Made by a program: the position numbers and the translations under genes. Shown here one piece after another: positions 48,933-58,142 of a stretch of DNA of 64,000 bases. The stretch lies in NCBI GenBank assembly GCA_002392915.1, contig DGHQ01000044.1, forward strand, positions 150,653-214,652, written 5' to 3'. Source of the stretch: Bacteroidales bacterium UBA3844. GTDB taxonomy: Bacteria; Bacteroidota; Bacteroidia; Bacteroidales; Paludibacteraceae. Every line of letters begins with the position of its first letter. The first letter of the stretch is position 1. The notes under the pieces are model-generated. The model saw nothing but the letters and a program-made list of their open reading frames with translations. It was not told the origin of the DNA and did no database searches.

Positions 48933-49685
48933 ATGGTGATAATAGCTACACTGATATCTGCAATACTCATCATTGTCGTAGTATTACAATTCAAGGAAAA
49001 AAGAAGAGTGAAAAAAGAAAGAGATACTCAAAGACGCAAAGAGCAACGTAGAGAAATGATAATGAAGACGGTGGCTGGACTCAGTGCAGTGATGATGAAA
49101 GCCAACACTGTGAGAACCAAATCACAGATTGAAATTGTCAAAAATTATCTCGACCGAAAGATGAATTCCACGTATGCCAAGCAGACAATCGAATATTTGA
49201 AAACGTATCTCTACGACGACAATTTGTCGGTGAATATACTATGTTTGAATGCAAACCGCACATTTAAGTATGGCAACAGAGTACAGCTTCTAAACATGCT
49301 CATGTGTATCAGCACCTGTGGAAAGGGAATATGTAGAAGTGAGCGTGAGCTGATAGAAAAAATTATGAGACACATGAGAATAAACTCTATCGACAAAGAA
49401 AATCTATGGACTATATATAGAGGCTACATTGTCAACGACGAGGAAAATTTAGAAGAATCGTTGAATGAAAAGACTAAAAACGCATTCAAGACAATGGAAT
49501 TAAATTACAACTGCACATTAAAAGAACTGAAACGTCAATGGAGAAAGCTATCACTGAAATATCATCCAGACAAATACGAATTATCCGATGAAATCAGTAA
49601 AAAAGAGGCAACTCGTAAGATGCAGGAAATAGTGAACGCATACTATTTTCTTCTCAACAACTACTTTGAAAGTTTAGAAATTTAA
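48933..49685 (+). CDS. DjlA-like membrane-anchored J-domain co-chaperone
   Basis: 250 residues. N-terminal TM segment (VIIATLISAILIIVVVL, residues 2-18), a basic linker, a TerB-like helical domain at about 45-170 (SERELIEKIMRHMRINSIDK), and a C-terminal J domain at about 185-245 containing the HPD motif in SLKYHPDKYE. This order is that of DjlA, which stimulates DnaK at the inner membrane. Start codon at 48933 just precedes the TM helix. It sits between the barrel gene and uvrC with small gaps. Confidence 0.78.
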   Translation: MVIIATLISAILIIVVVLQFKEKRRVKKERDTQRRKEQRREMIMKTVAGLSAVMMKANTVRTKSQIEIVKNYLDRKMNSTYAKQTIEYLKTYLYDDNLSVNILCLNANRTFKYGNRVQLLNMLMCISTCGKGICRSERELIEKIMRHMRINSIDKENLWTIYRGYIVNDEENLEESLNEKTKNAFKTMELNYNCTLKELKRQWRKLSLKYHPDKYELSDEISKKEATRKMQEIVNAYYFLLNNYFESLEI

Positions 49686-49693
49686 ACTTATAC

Positions 49694-51508
49694 ATGATGG
49701 AAAAAGAGATTTCACAGCTTAAACAAATAGTTCTTTCACTTCCAGAAAGTCCAGGTGTTTACCAATATGTCAACAAGGAAAATGAAATCATCTACGTTGG
49801 AAAAGCTGTGAACCTCAAAAGAAGAGTTTCATCTTATTTCAACAAATATCAGACATCAAATAAAGTAAGAGCACTTGTAAAACAAATTGCAGACATCAAA
49901 TATATTGTTGTGCCGAGTGAGCAGGATGCATTGCTACTCGAAAACAGTTTGATAAAAAAACACCAACCGAGATACAACATTCTACTGAAGGATGATAAAA
50001 CATATCCATGGATTTGTATTAAAAATGAAGCTTTTCCCCGTGTTTTCTACACTCGTCGTTATGTTCACGACGGATCACTCTACTATGGTCCATACACATA
50101 TCTTCCGGCAATGAAGACAGTGCTTGATCTAATTCACAACATATATGGAATCCGCACATGTAATAATAAGCTGACAGAAGATGCCATCAAAAGTGGAAAA
50201 TATAAAGTATGTCTGAATTATCATATTAAGAAATGCAAAGGATGTTGTGAAGGTTATCAGACAGAAGAAGAATATAGAGAAAACATAAAAGAAATCAAGC
50301 TCATTTTGAAAGGTGAGATGAGTGTGCTTGAAAAATATATTCTCAATGAAATGGGCAAAGCTGCCGAAGAAATGAGATTTGAAGATGCACAAAAGATGAA
50401 AGAAAAACTCTATCTTCTTTCTCAGTATAAAAGCAAAAACACCATTGTAAGTCCAATTCTGACCAACATCGACGTTTTTTCAATAGAAATAGACGACAAC
50501 AATGCCTACATCAACTTCTTGAAAGTGATGGAGGGAACAATATCACAAGCTTACACATTCGAATATAAAATACAGACAGAAGAAGAAGAGAGTGAAATTT
50601 TAGCTACTGCAATTGTGGAAATGCGTCAGAAATTTCAGAGTCTATCACGAGAAATCATCGTCCCCTACCCTATTTCATTTGAATTAGACAATGTCACAAT
50701 CACTGTTCCACAGAAAGGTGACAAGAAAAAACTGCTTGATTTATCAATAAAGAATGTCAAACAATACAGATTCGACAGAATCAAACAAGCGGAAAAATTC
50801 AATCCAGAGCAACGTGCAATGAAACTTCTGACTGAACTTCAAAAGGTTCTTGGGTTAAAAGAAGTTCCACACCAAATTGAATGTTTTGATAATTCAAACA
50901 TTTCGGGAAGCGATGCAGTAGCTGGATGTGTTGTCTACAAGAATGCAAAACCATCAAAAAAGGACTATCGCACATACAATATCAAAACTGTAGAAGGGCC
51001 AGACGACTACGGATCAATGCAAGAAGTTGTTTACCGACGTTACAGCAGATTGGTGAATGAAGGAGAAAAATTACCAAATTTGATCATTGTCGACGGTGGT
51101 GTCGGGCAAATGGAATGTGTAAGAGAAGTGATTGAAGACAAACTGAATTTATACATACCCATCGTAGGATTGGCAAAAGACGACAAACACCGCACAAAAG
51201 AATTGCTTTATGGTTTTCCGCCACTTCATGTGGAGATACAACCAAATCATTCTTTATTTCGTTTTCTTGCAGGCATTCAAGATGAGGTGCACAGATTTGC
51301 AATCAGTTTTCACCGTAACAAACGAAGCAAAAGTCAGATTCATTCTGCACTTGATGACATCAATGGTATTGGAGAAAAAACTAAAGATGCTTTAATAAAG
51401 AAATTCAAAAGTGTAAAAAGAATCAAAGAACAAACAGAAGAAGAATTGGCTGAGATAATTGGCAAAGCAAAAGCAAAGATAATTTTCGACAATCTTCATC
51501 AAAACTAA
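49694..51508 (+). CDS. uvrC: Excinuclease ABC subunit C
   Basis: 604 residues. N-terminal GIY-YIG nuclease (SPGVYQYVNKENEIIYVGKA, residues ~17-37), UVR motif (EEMRFEDAQKMKEKLYLL near 220), the RNase H-like C-terminal nuclease (ECFDNSNISGSDAVAGCVVY, then IVDGGVGQ), and a terminal helix-hairpin-helix (LDDINGIGEKTKDALIKKF). It makes both incisions in nucleotide excision repair with UvrAB. Two adjacent ATGs (49694, 49697) are equally possible starts. It begins 8 bp after the DjlA-like gene. Confidence 0.96.
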   Translation: MMEKEISQLKQIVLSLPESPGVYQYVNKENEIIYVGKAVNLKRRVSSYFNKYQTSNKVRALVKQIADIKYIVVPSEQDALLLENSLIKKHQPRYNILLKDDKTYPWICIKNEAFPRVFYTRRYVHDGSLYYGPYTYLPAMKTVLDLIHNIYGIRTCNNKLTEDAIKSGKYKVCLNYHIKKCKGCCEGYQTEEEYRENIKEIKLILKGEMSVLEKYILNEMGKAAEEMRFEDAQKMKEKLYLLSQYKSKNTIVSPILTNIDVFSIEIDDNNAYINFLKVMEGTISQAYTFEYKIQTEEEESEILATAIVEMRQKFQSLSREIIVPYPISFELDNVTITVPQKGDKKKLLDLSIKNVKQYRFDRIKQAEKFNPEQRAMKLLTELQKVLGLKEVPHQIECFDNSNISGSDAVAGCVVYKNAKPSKKDYRTYNIKTVEGPDDYGSMQEVVYRRYSRLVNEGEKLPNLIIVDGGVGQMECVREVIEDKLNLYIPIVGLAKDDKHRTKELLYGFPPLHVEIQPNHSLFRFLAGIQDEVHRFAISFHRNKRSKSQIHSALDDINGIGEKTKDALIKKFKSVKRIKEQTEEELAEIIGKAKAKIIFDNLHQN

Positions 51509-51539
51509 ATTATTTTCATCGAAGAATCTTATTTTTTTT

Positions 51540-51567
51540 GAGACGTAGTAAACTACGTCTCTTTTTA
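51540..51567 (+). terminator. Terminator of uvrC
   Basis: GAGACGTAGT-aa-ACTACGTCTC followed by TTTTTATTATT. The GAGACG...CGTCTC ends make it a relative of palindrome family C. Confidence 0.8.
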
Positions 51568-51650
51568 TTATTATATATCACAAAACAGATTTAACATTAA
51601 AGTAACGTGAGTTCGACGAAATCAAAAAGATAGTTGGAAGTGTCATAACT

Positions 51651-51778
51651 GAGGATTGTTAAGGGCGGAACGCCCTAACCCCTTTCTACGTGCGAGCCGT
51701 AGGCGAGCACATAAAATTTTTAAAACCACAGAGAGAAAAAGTTCACAGAGAAAGACTTCGTCTTTTTATGAGAAAAGG
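51651..51778 (+). repeat. Interspersed repeat family A with tail, forward copy
   Basis: GAGGATTGTTAAGGGCGGAA, CGCCCTAACC, GTGCGAGCCGTAGGCGAGCA, then AAAACCACAGAGAGAAAAAG and TTCACAGAGAAAGACTTCG. This is one of the most complete copies. Confidence 0.75.
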
Positions 51779-51856
51779 AGGTTGAATTTCGATCAGTAAA
51801 TGGAAAATGATTCACAGATTACAATTCATCGAACTCATATTAAAGTATTTTAGATT

Positions 51857-51872
51857 TGTTCCACGTGGAACA
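51857..51872. promoter_or_regulatory. parS-like ParB binding site 1
   Basis: TGTTCCACGTGGAACA, a perfect 16-bp palindrome matching the parS consensus TGTTnCACGTGnAACA. Intergenic between uvrC and the U32 gene. Confidence 0.72.
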
Positions 51873-51897
51873 AAAAAAATGGATTTTTCTTTTATAA

Positions 51898-51913
51898 CGT
51901 TCCACGTGGAACA
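51898..51913. promoter_or_regulatory. parS-like ParB binding site 2
   Basis: CGTTCCACGTGGAACA, one base from the perfect palindrome, 41 bp from site 1. Confidence 0.7.
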
Positions 51914-51916
51914 AAA

Positions 51917-51952
51917 AAAAATAGAGTCACATTTACATGTGACTCTATTTTA
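51917..51952. terminator. Terminator of the U32 gene
   Basis: ATAGAGTCACAT-ttac-ATGTGACTCTAT with A/T runs on both sides; bidirectional in principle. It overlaps the U32 stop codon on the minus strand. Confidence 0.75.
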
Positions 51953-53206
51953 ATTTTTGTTTACTTGTTCCATTTTATAAACCTTATCCGAAGGTCTGAC
52001 TTTACAAGGAACCTTTATTGTAAATTTTGTTCCACGTGGAACAAAATCAGTTTCTTTATCATCCACTATGAGTTTATCAGCGATAAGTTCAACTACTCCT
52101 GTGGTAGGACCAATAATTAAAAGTTTATCGCCTTTATTAATTCCAGCATTGGTTTCTTGTAAAAATTCGGCAACTCCTATATTAGAATAATAGCGAATTG
52201 TTTTGGCAACATACACTTTTCTTTCTGTTGCTTCAGAACCGTAAACACTACTCCACTCTCCTAATCGCTGACCTAAATAGTAGCCGTTCCAGAAACCTCT
52301 GTTGAATACTGTTTTCAGTTGTTCATCCCATTTTGCTATCTTTTCTTCTGAGTATGAACCATCAATGATAGAATTCAATGCTTCATTATAACAAGATACC
52401 ACCGTCTTCACATATTCTGCACTTCTTGCACGTCCTTCTATTTTGAAAACTCTTACTCCCGAATCAACCAATTTATTCAAAAAATGAATTGTCTTTAAAT
52501 CTTTTGGCGACATCAAATACTTGTCGTCAACCTTGATCTCAATATCACGTTCGTCATCAAACAAACGATATGAATGGCGACATACCTGAAAACATGCTCC
52601 TCTATTTGCTGAACTGTTCAACTCATGGAGACTCATATAACATTTTCCGGAAATGGCCATACACAAAGCACCATGGCAGAACATCTCTATTTTCAACTGT
52701 CCACCTTTTGGTCCGCATACATTCTGAGCAATAATCTGTTGATGTATTTTCGATACCTGGTCCATATTCAACTCTCTTGCCAATACCACAACATCAGCAA
52801 ACTGTGCATAAAATTTCAAGGCTTCTATATTGGAAATATTCAACTGCGTCGACAAATGAACTTCTACACCAATTGATACCGCATAAAGAATGACTGACAT
52901 ATCTGATGCTATAATTGCAGATACTCCACTCTCTTTTGCAGCGTCAACATACGTACGCATGTCAGCAAGATCAGTGTCGTACATTACAGTGTTGAGAGTG
53001 AGATAACTCTTCAATCCATTTTCAGTACATATACTTGCTATATTTTTTAGATCATCGACAGTGAAATTATTAGCTGAATGTGATCGCATATTCAATTTAC
53101 CAATACCAAAGTAGACGGAATTTGCACCCGCTTGAATTGCTGCAGCTAAACTTTCATAACTGCCCACTGGTGCCATAATTTCAAAATCTGTTCTTTTCAA
53201 ATCCAT
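51950..53206 (-). CDS. Peptidase U32 family protein (TrhP/YegQ-like)
   Basis: 418 residues. Begins MDLKRTDFEIMAPVGSYESL, with GANSVYFGIGKLNMRSHSAN and the U32 core (VEVHLSTQLNISN, ELNMDQVSKIH, EMFCHGALCMAISGKCYMS with the cysteines, RGACFQVCRH), followed by KVEGRARS-type KIEGRARSAEYV near 255. Homologues TrhP/YegQ take part in tRNA U34 hydroxylation rather than proteolysis, and that is the likely role. A parS-like palindrome lies inside this gene, encoding VPRGT near its C-terminus. Confidence 0.88.
   Translation of the reverse strand: MDLKRTDFEIMAPVGSYESLAAAIQAGANSVYFGIGKLNMRSHSANNFTVDDLKNIASICTENGLKSYLTLNTVMYDTDLADMRTYVDAAKESGVSAIIASDMSVILYAVSIGVEVHLSTQLNISNIEALKFYAQFADVVVLARELNMDQVSKIHQQIIAQNVCGPKGGQLKIEMFCHGALCMAISGKCYMSLHELNSSANRGACFQVCRHSYRLFDDERDIEIKVDDKYLMSPKDLKTIHFLNKLVDSGVRVFKIEGRARSAEYVKTVVSCYNEALNSIIDGSYSEEKIAKWDEQLKTVFNRGFWNGYYLGQRLGEWSSVYGSEATERKVYVAKTIRYYSNIGVAEFLQETNAGINKGDKLLIIGPTTGVVELIADKLIVDDKETDFVPRGTKFTIKVPCKVRPSDKVYKMEQVNKN
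52028..52043. promoter_or_regulatory. parS-like ParB binding site 3, inside the U32 coding region
   Basis: TGTTCCACGTGGAACA again, perfect, 130 bp from site 2. On the minus strand it spells Val-Pro-Arg-Gly-Thr within the U32 protein. Confidence 0.72.
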
Positions 53207-53217
53207 AATGCTTTAAT

Positions 53218-53235
53218 TAACTTTGCACAAAGTTA
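53218..53235. promoter_or_regulatory. Back-to-back divergent -7 elements forming a palindrome
   Basis: TAACTTTGCACAAAGTTA: the left half is a TAnnTTTG box for dus (plus), the right half the same box for the U32 gene (minus). Both start codons lie within 30 bp (53254 and 53206). Polymerases could not occupy both at once. Confidence 0.6.
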
Positions 53236-53253
53236 TAACTAAATGCACAACTG

Positions 53254-54255
53254 ATGAAAATAGGCAATATAGAATTTTCTGAATACCCTCTCTTCCTTGC
53301 CCCTATGGAAGACGTTACTGATATCTCATTCAGAAAAATGTGTAAAAAATTCGGTGCTGATCTCGTCTACACTGAATTTGTCTCTGCCGACGCACTTATC
53401 AGAAATATCCAACGAACAGAAGATAAGATGACAATTGACGACTCTGAACGTCCTACCGTCATCCAACTTTACGGTAAAGATACAGAAACAATCGTCGAAG
53501 CAGCTAAAATCGCAGAAGCAGCTAAACCAGATATCATCGACATAAACTTCGGCTGCCCTGTAAAAAAAATTGCCAGTAAAGGAGGAGGTGCTGGTTTGCT
53601 ACGTGATATTCCAAAACTACTGGAAATTACTCGTGAGGTGGTGAAAGCAGTGAAACTGCCAGTGACTGTGAAAACCAGATTAGGCTGGGACAGCAATAAT
53701 CTTATCATAACTACTCTTGCCGAACAAATTCAAGACTGCGGTGCACAGGCATTGGCTATCCACGGAAGAACTCGAGCACAAATGTATACAGGTGAAGCTG
53801 ACTGGACTCTAATAGGTGAAGTCAAAAACAATCCGCGTATTCATATTCCTATCATAGGAAATGGTGATGTCACTACTCCAGAAAGAGCAAAAGAATGTTT
53901 TGATAAATACGGGGTGGATGCAGTAATGATAGGTAGAGCAACATTTGGAAGACCATGGATTTTCAAAGAATGTAAAGATTATATCCAAGGTAAAGAATCA
54001 GAAAAACTCAACACTCATGATTGTCTGAATATTCTAAAACAGATGATTGATGAAAATATAGAAATGTTCGATGGAGACGAGAGAAAAGGTATCACACACA
54101 CACGTCGACACCTCGCTTCTACTCCAATTTTCAAAGGAATTGATAATTTCAGAAAAACAAGAATTGAAATGCTTCGCACAGAAGTGAGAAAAGATCTATT
54201 TGATATTATCGATTCCACAGAACCTCTGATTGAAGAAGCAAAAAATCAACAATAA
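53254..54255 (+). CDS. dusB: tRNA-dihydrouridine synthase (DusB-like)
   Basis: 333 residues. FMN-binding TIM barrel beginning FSEYPLFLAPMEDVTDISFR; catalytic cysteine in DINFGCPVKKIASKGGGAGL (near residue 102); VTVKTRLGWD; AIHGRTRAQMYTGEADW; and phosphate-binding IPIIGNGDVTTPE and VDAVMIGRATFGRPWIF. It reduces uridine to dihydrouridine in tRNA. Divergent from the tRNA-modifying U32 gene with an overlapping promoter. Confidence 0.94.
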   Translation: MKIGNIEFSEYPLFLAPMEDVTDISFRKMCKKFGADLVYTEFVSADALIRNIQRTEDKMTIDDSERPTVIQLYGKDTETIVEAAKIAEAAKPDIIDINFGCPVKKIASKGGGAGLLRDIPKLLEITREVVKAVKLPVTVKTRLGWDSNNLIITTLAEQIQDCGAQALAIHGRTRAQMYTGEADWTLIGEVKNNPRIHIPIIGNGDVTTPERAKECFDKYGVDAVMIGRATFGRPWIFKECKDYIQGKESEKLNTHDCLNILKQMIDENIEMFDGDERKGITHTRRHLASTPIFKGIDNFRKTRIEMLRTEVRKDLFDIIDSTEPLIEEAKNQQ

Positions 54256-54257
54256 AA

Positions 54258-54283
54258 AAAGACGGGATAAAACCCGTCTTTAT
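54258..54283 (+). terminator. Terminator between dusB and polA
   Basis: AAAGACGGG-ataaaa-CCCGTCTTT followed by ATTG, just after the dusB stop and just after the polA stop on the other strand; likely shared. Confidence 0.75.
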
Positions 54284-54286
54284 TGT

Positions 54287-57037
54287 TTAGTGAGCATCAA
54301 GCCAATTAGTTGCTACCGACAATTCAACCTTAAGTGGTACTTTCATCTGGAATACATTCTCCATCTCATTCTTCACAATCTCACGCATAATCTCCTCTTC
54401 AGATTTAACTACGTTGAAATTCAATTCGTCGTGCACCTGTATGATCATTCTAGATTTTAGATTTCTGTTGTCTATCTCTCTCTGAATATTGATCATAGCA
54501 ATTTTAATTATGTCGGCAGCAGTTCCTTGAATCGGAGCATTGATTGCATTTCTTTCAGCATTCTGACGTAGAGATCCATTTCGTGAATTTATATCTTGTA
54601 TAAATCTTCTGCGTCCAAACAATGTCTCTACATATTCATGTTCATGGGCAAACGCTTTTATTTTCTCAAGATAATCATACACTTTAGGAAAAGCATTGAA
54701 ATAACTTTCAATCATCTGCTTTGCCTCATCCTTAGAAATAGACAATCTGTCTGCCAATCCATATGCTGATATTCCATAAAGAATTCCAAAGTTTGCTGTC
54801 TTAGCCTTGCTTCGCATTTCCTTTGTAACCTCTTCAGTAGGAACTTTGAAAATCTTTGAAGCAGTGTCCTGATGAAAATCAAATCCAGATAAAAATGATG
54901 ATATCAATCCTTCATCCTCTGAGACGTGAGCCATAACTCTCAACTCAATCTGTGAATAATCGGCTGATAAGAAGACGGAATCATCGCCAGCTACGAAACA
55001 TCTGCGTATCTCTCTTCCCATACTGTCTCGCACAGGTATGTTTTGCAAATTAGGATTGCTCGAACTTAATCGTCCAGTGGCAGTCACTGTCTGGTTAAAC
55101 GATGTATGAATTTTTCCTGTGTGAGAATTCACAATTTCAGGAAGTGCATCAATATATGTGCTCAACAATTTTTTTACTCCACGATAATCAAGAATCTTCT
55201 CTATTATAGGATGTTTACTTTTCAACGAAATCAACACATCCTCACTTGTCGACATCTGTCCACCCTTGGTTTTCTTGACTTTATCCACAAGATTCAACTC
55301 ATTATAGATTACCTCGCCTACTTGTTTTGGTGATGATATATTGAAAGAGTGTCCGGCAAGAGAATATATTTCTTTCGCAATGTTCTCCATCTCTGCCGTC
55401 ATCTTAACAGAAGATTCCTTCAAACTCTTTTCATCAATGGTCACACCAGCGTTCTCCATCTCACAAAGAACATGCATCAACGGCATCTCAATAGTTTTAA
55501 ACAACTTATCAAGATTGTTCTTTACTAATTCATCTTTGAAAATTTCGTAAAGTTGGAAAGTGATATCAGCATCCTCAGCTGCATAGTCAACAAGTCTTTT
55601 CTTATCAACACTTCTTAATGGAAGATTCTTTTTTCCATTTTCTGTTGTCAACTCTTCGTAAGTAACAGTTTTATATTTCAAATACTGTTCTGCCAATGCA
55701 TCCATTCCGTGTCTCAACTCTGGTTGGATGAGATAGTGGGCTATCATTGTGTCAAACAATTCACCCTTAACCTCTACCCCATATTGCTTGAGCATCAACA
55801 CGTCGAACTTAAGATTTTGTCCAATCTTAAATATTTTATCATTTTCAAACAAAGGTTTGAACTGATCAACAATTTTTTGTGCTTCTTCTCGGTTTTCTGG
55901 TAAAAGAATAAAAAAAGCTTCATTTTTCTTCCAACAAAAGCTCATTCCAACTAAATCTGCAGAAAACACGTCTGTTGAGGTCGTTTCCGTGTCAAAACAG
56001 AAAAAATCCTGAGTAGAAATTTTTGCCAAAAATTGGCTAATATCTTCTTGATTTTCAATCAATTTATAGTCATGAGAGACGGAAGTTAACTCGCTGAGAC
56101 TTGAATATTTTTCTTCAGGCTGTGTAATTGTACTGAAATTATCAAATAGAGAGAGTTGAACAGGTGTTGATTTTTGAGTATATTTAGTGATGATACTTTT
56201 TAATTCAAGATCATTGAATATTTTTAACATTTCATCTACTTTCTTTTCTTTAATGGCAAGATCAGAGATAGGTGTGTCAATCGGAACATCAGTACATATT
56301 GTTACAAGAAACTTTGAAAATTTAATCATTTCTACACTTTCCTGCACCTTCGTCTTTAACGCTCCTTTTATGGATTCTGAATTTTCAATTACAGATTCTA
56401 CTGATCCAAACTCCTGAAGCAACTTGACAGCTGTTTTCTCTCCCACTCCCTTGCAACCAGGAATATTATCACTTGCGTCTCCCATAAGAGCAAGAAGATC
56501 TATGATTTTTGAAGGATCATCTATTCCCCACTTTTCACAAACCATATTTTTGTCCATCAGCTCCAATCCATTTCCATGAGTAATACGAAGCATCTTGATA
56601 TTATCGTCGACAAGCTGCGCATAATCTTTATCAGGAGTCACCATAAGTACCTCAAGACCTTCTGCCGCTCCACGTTTGGCAAGAGTTCCAACAATATCAT
56701 CAGCTTCATATCCGTCAATCGCAAATTGAGGAATGTTATAAGCGTCAACTATTTTCTTAATCAACGGCACAGATGCATGAATCTCCTCTGGTGTTGCCTG
56801 ACGTTGAGCTTTATATTCCGGATAAATTTCATGACGAAAAGTCTTGGCGGCAGAATCAAAAACTACAGCAATATGTGAAGGAGAATAATCCTTAAGAATC
56901 ATCTCCAACTTATTAACAAATCCATAAACAATCGAGGTGTTTTCACCCTTTGAATTTTTCATTTGCTTATTCATCAAGGCGTAATATGAGCCAAAAATGA
57001 TGGGATAAGCATCAATTAAAACAAGTCTATTATCCAT
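54287..57037 (-). CDS. polA: DNA polymerase I
   Basis: 916 residues from MDNRLVLIDAYPIIFGSYYA (start at 57037; an ATG seven codons upstream is possible). 5'-3' exonuclease at about 1-290 (ALMGDASDNIPGCKGVGEKT). The 3'-5' exonuclease keeps its acidic residues (FFCFDTETTSTDVFSADLVG near 345), so proofreading is probably active. Polymerase motif A is FLSADYSQIELRVMAHVSED, the O-helix region RSKAKTANFGILYGISAYGL, and motif C IQVHDELNFNV. Used in Okazaki fragment processing and repair. Confidence 0.96.
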   Translation of the reverse strand: MDNRLVLIDAYPIIFGSYYALMNKQMKNSKGENTSIVYGFVNKLEMILKDYSPSHIAVVFDSAAKTFRHEIYPEYKAQRQATPEEIHASVPLIKKIVDAYNIPQFAIDGYEADDIVGTLAKRGAAEGLEVLMVTPDKDYAQLVDDNIKMLRITHGNGLELMDKNMVCEKWGIDDPSKIIDLLALMGDASDNIPGCKGVGEKTAVKLLQEFGSVESVIENSESIKGALKTKVQESVEMIKFSKFLVTICTDVPIDTPISDLAIKEKKVDEMLKIFNDLELKSIITKYTQKSTPVQLSLFDNFSTITQPEEKYSSLSELTSVSHDYKLIENQEDISQFLAKISTQDFFCFDTETTSTDVFSADLVGMSFCWKKNEAFFILLPENREEAQKIVDQFKPLFENDKIFKIGQNLKFDVLMLKQYGVEVKGELFDTMIAHYLIQPELRHGMDALAEQYLKYKTVTYEELTTENGKKNLPLRSVDKKRLVDYAAEDADITFQLYEIFKDELVKNNLDKLFKTIEMPLMHVLCEMENAGVTIDEKSLKESSVKMTAEMENIAKEIYSLAGHSFNISSPKQVGEVIYNELNLVDKVKKTKGGQMSTSEDVLISLKSKHPIIEKILDYRGVKKLLSTYIDALPEIVNSHTGKIHTSFNQTVTATGRLSSSNPNLQNIPVRDSMGREIRRCFVAGDDSVFLSADYSQIELRVMAHVSEDEGLISSFLSGFDFHQDTASKIFKVPTEEVTKEMRSKAKTANFGILYGISAYGLADRLSISKDEAKQMIESYFNAFPKVYDYLEKIKAFAHEHEYVETLFGRRRFIQDINSRNGSLRQNAERNAINAPIQGTAADIIKIAMINIQREIDNRNLKSRMIIQVHDELNFNVVKSEEEIMREIVKNEMENVFQMKVPLKVELSVATNWLDAH

Positions 57038-57107
57038 TTTTTGAAATTCATTTTCCAAACTTACTTACATTTATTAAATTCGCAAAAAATTTTTGATTGA
57101 ATTACGG

Positions 57108-58085
57108 ATGTCAACATTAGATACAGCAAAAAAAGCAATAGAAAAGGAGTATGAAATCTTCTCTAAGAAGTTTGACGGATATTTTGCGTCAGACAATGAA
57201 TTGCTGTCAGCTGTAAACAACTACATACTTCAAAAAAAGGGTAAACAGATCAGACCAATAATGGCTCTGCTTGCTGCTAAATGTCTTGGAGACGTGAATG
57301 ATTCAAGCTACGACGGTGCAACAGCTATTGAGATGCTCCACACCGCAAGCCTTATCCACGATGACATTGTGGACGAGGCAGACTCACGTCGTGGCCAGAA
57401 ATCGGTAAACAATATTTGGCAAAACAAAGTGTCTGTATTGGTAGGCGACTATCTTCTTTCACAGGCGTTGAATGTTGCTTCACAAACCAACTCACTGGAA
57501 ATAATCAAGTCTATTTGTAGTGTAGGAAAAAAATTGACAGACGGTGAATTAATCCAACTTTACAATTCAAAAAACAGAACTTTCAACGAGGATATATACT
57601 ATAATGTCATCAAAAAGAAAACAGCTGTTTTATTCTCAACTGCTTGTTTTATAGGTGCTAAAAGTGTAAGCAATAATCAACAGATGATCAACTCTCTTGT
57701 TGATTTCGGCACTATTTTTGGAATCTGTTTTCAAATAAGAGACGACATTTTCGACTACTTATCAACAGAAAAAGAGATAGGCAAACCAGTGGGTAACGAT
57801 ATACGCGAAGGCAAAGCCACTCTTCCACTTATTTATGCTTTGAACAACTGCTCAGAGACAAACAGAAATGAAATTGTCGACATTCTGAGAAATGAAAATA
57901 AAACAAATGAAGAAGTCGAACAACTTATCAACTTCACTGTTGAAAAAGGTGGAATAGAATATGCTTCCAAAAAGATGAAAGAATTTGAAAAAGAAGGAAT
58001 TAAATGTTTGGATTCTATTCCTGAATCAGATGCAAAAAAAGCATTACTGATGCTTCTCAACTATACAATTGTAAGAGAATATTAA
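57108..58085 (+). CDS. ispB: Trans-polyprenyl diphosphate synthase
   Basis: 325 residues from MSTLDTAKKAIEKEYEIFSK (the ATG at 57108 is better placed than one 5 codons upstream). First aspartate-rich motif in IHDDIVDEADSRRG (near residue 83), second in FQIRDDIFDYLSTEKEIGKP (near 210). KGKQIRPIMALLAAK marks the IPP site. The type resembles octaprenyl synthases that make the menaquinone side chain; exact chain length cannot be read from the sequence. Divergent from polA. Confidence 0.9.
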   Translation: MSTLDTAKKAIEKEYEIFSKKFDGYFASDNELLSAVNNYILQKKGKQIRPIMALLAAKCLGDVNDSSYDGATAIEMLHTASLIHDDIVDEADSRRGQKSVNNIWQNKVSVLVGDYLLSQALNVASQTNSLEIIKSICSVGKKLTDGELIQLYNSKNRTFNEDIYYNVIKKKTAVLFSTACFIGAKSVSNNQQMINSLVDFGTIFGICFQIRDDIFDYLSTEKEIGKPVGNDIREGKATLPLIYALNNCSETNRNEIVDILRNENKTNEEVEQLINFTVEKGGIEYASKKMKEFEKEGIKCLDSIPESDAKKALLMLLNYTIVREY

Positions 58086-58090
58086 AATAA

Positions 58091-58129
58091 AAAAGACGCA
58101 ATTACTCGCGTCTTTTACTTTTTTTTCCA
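58091..58129 (+). terminator. Terminator between ispB and deoC
   Basis: AAAAGACGC-aattactc-GCGTCTTTT followed by ACTTTTTTTT. Confidence 0.8.
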
Positions 58130-58142
58130 TTTCCTTTCTTAT

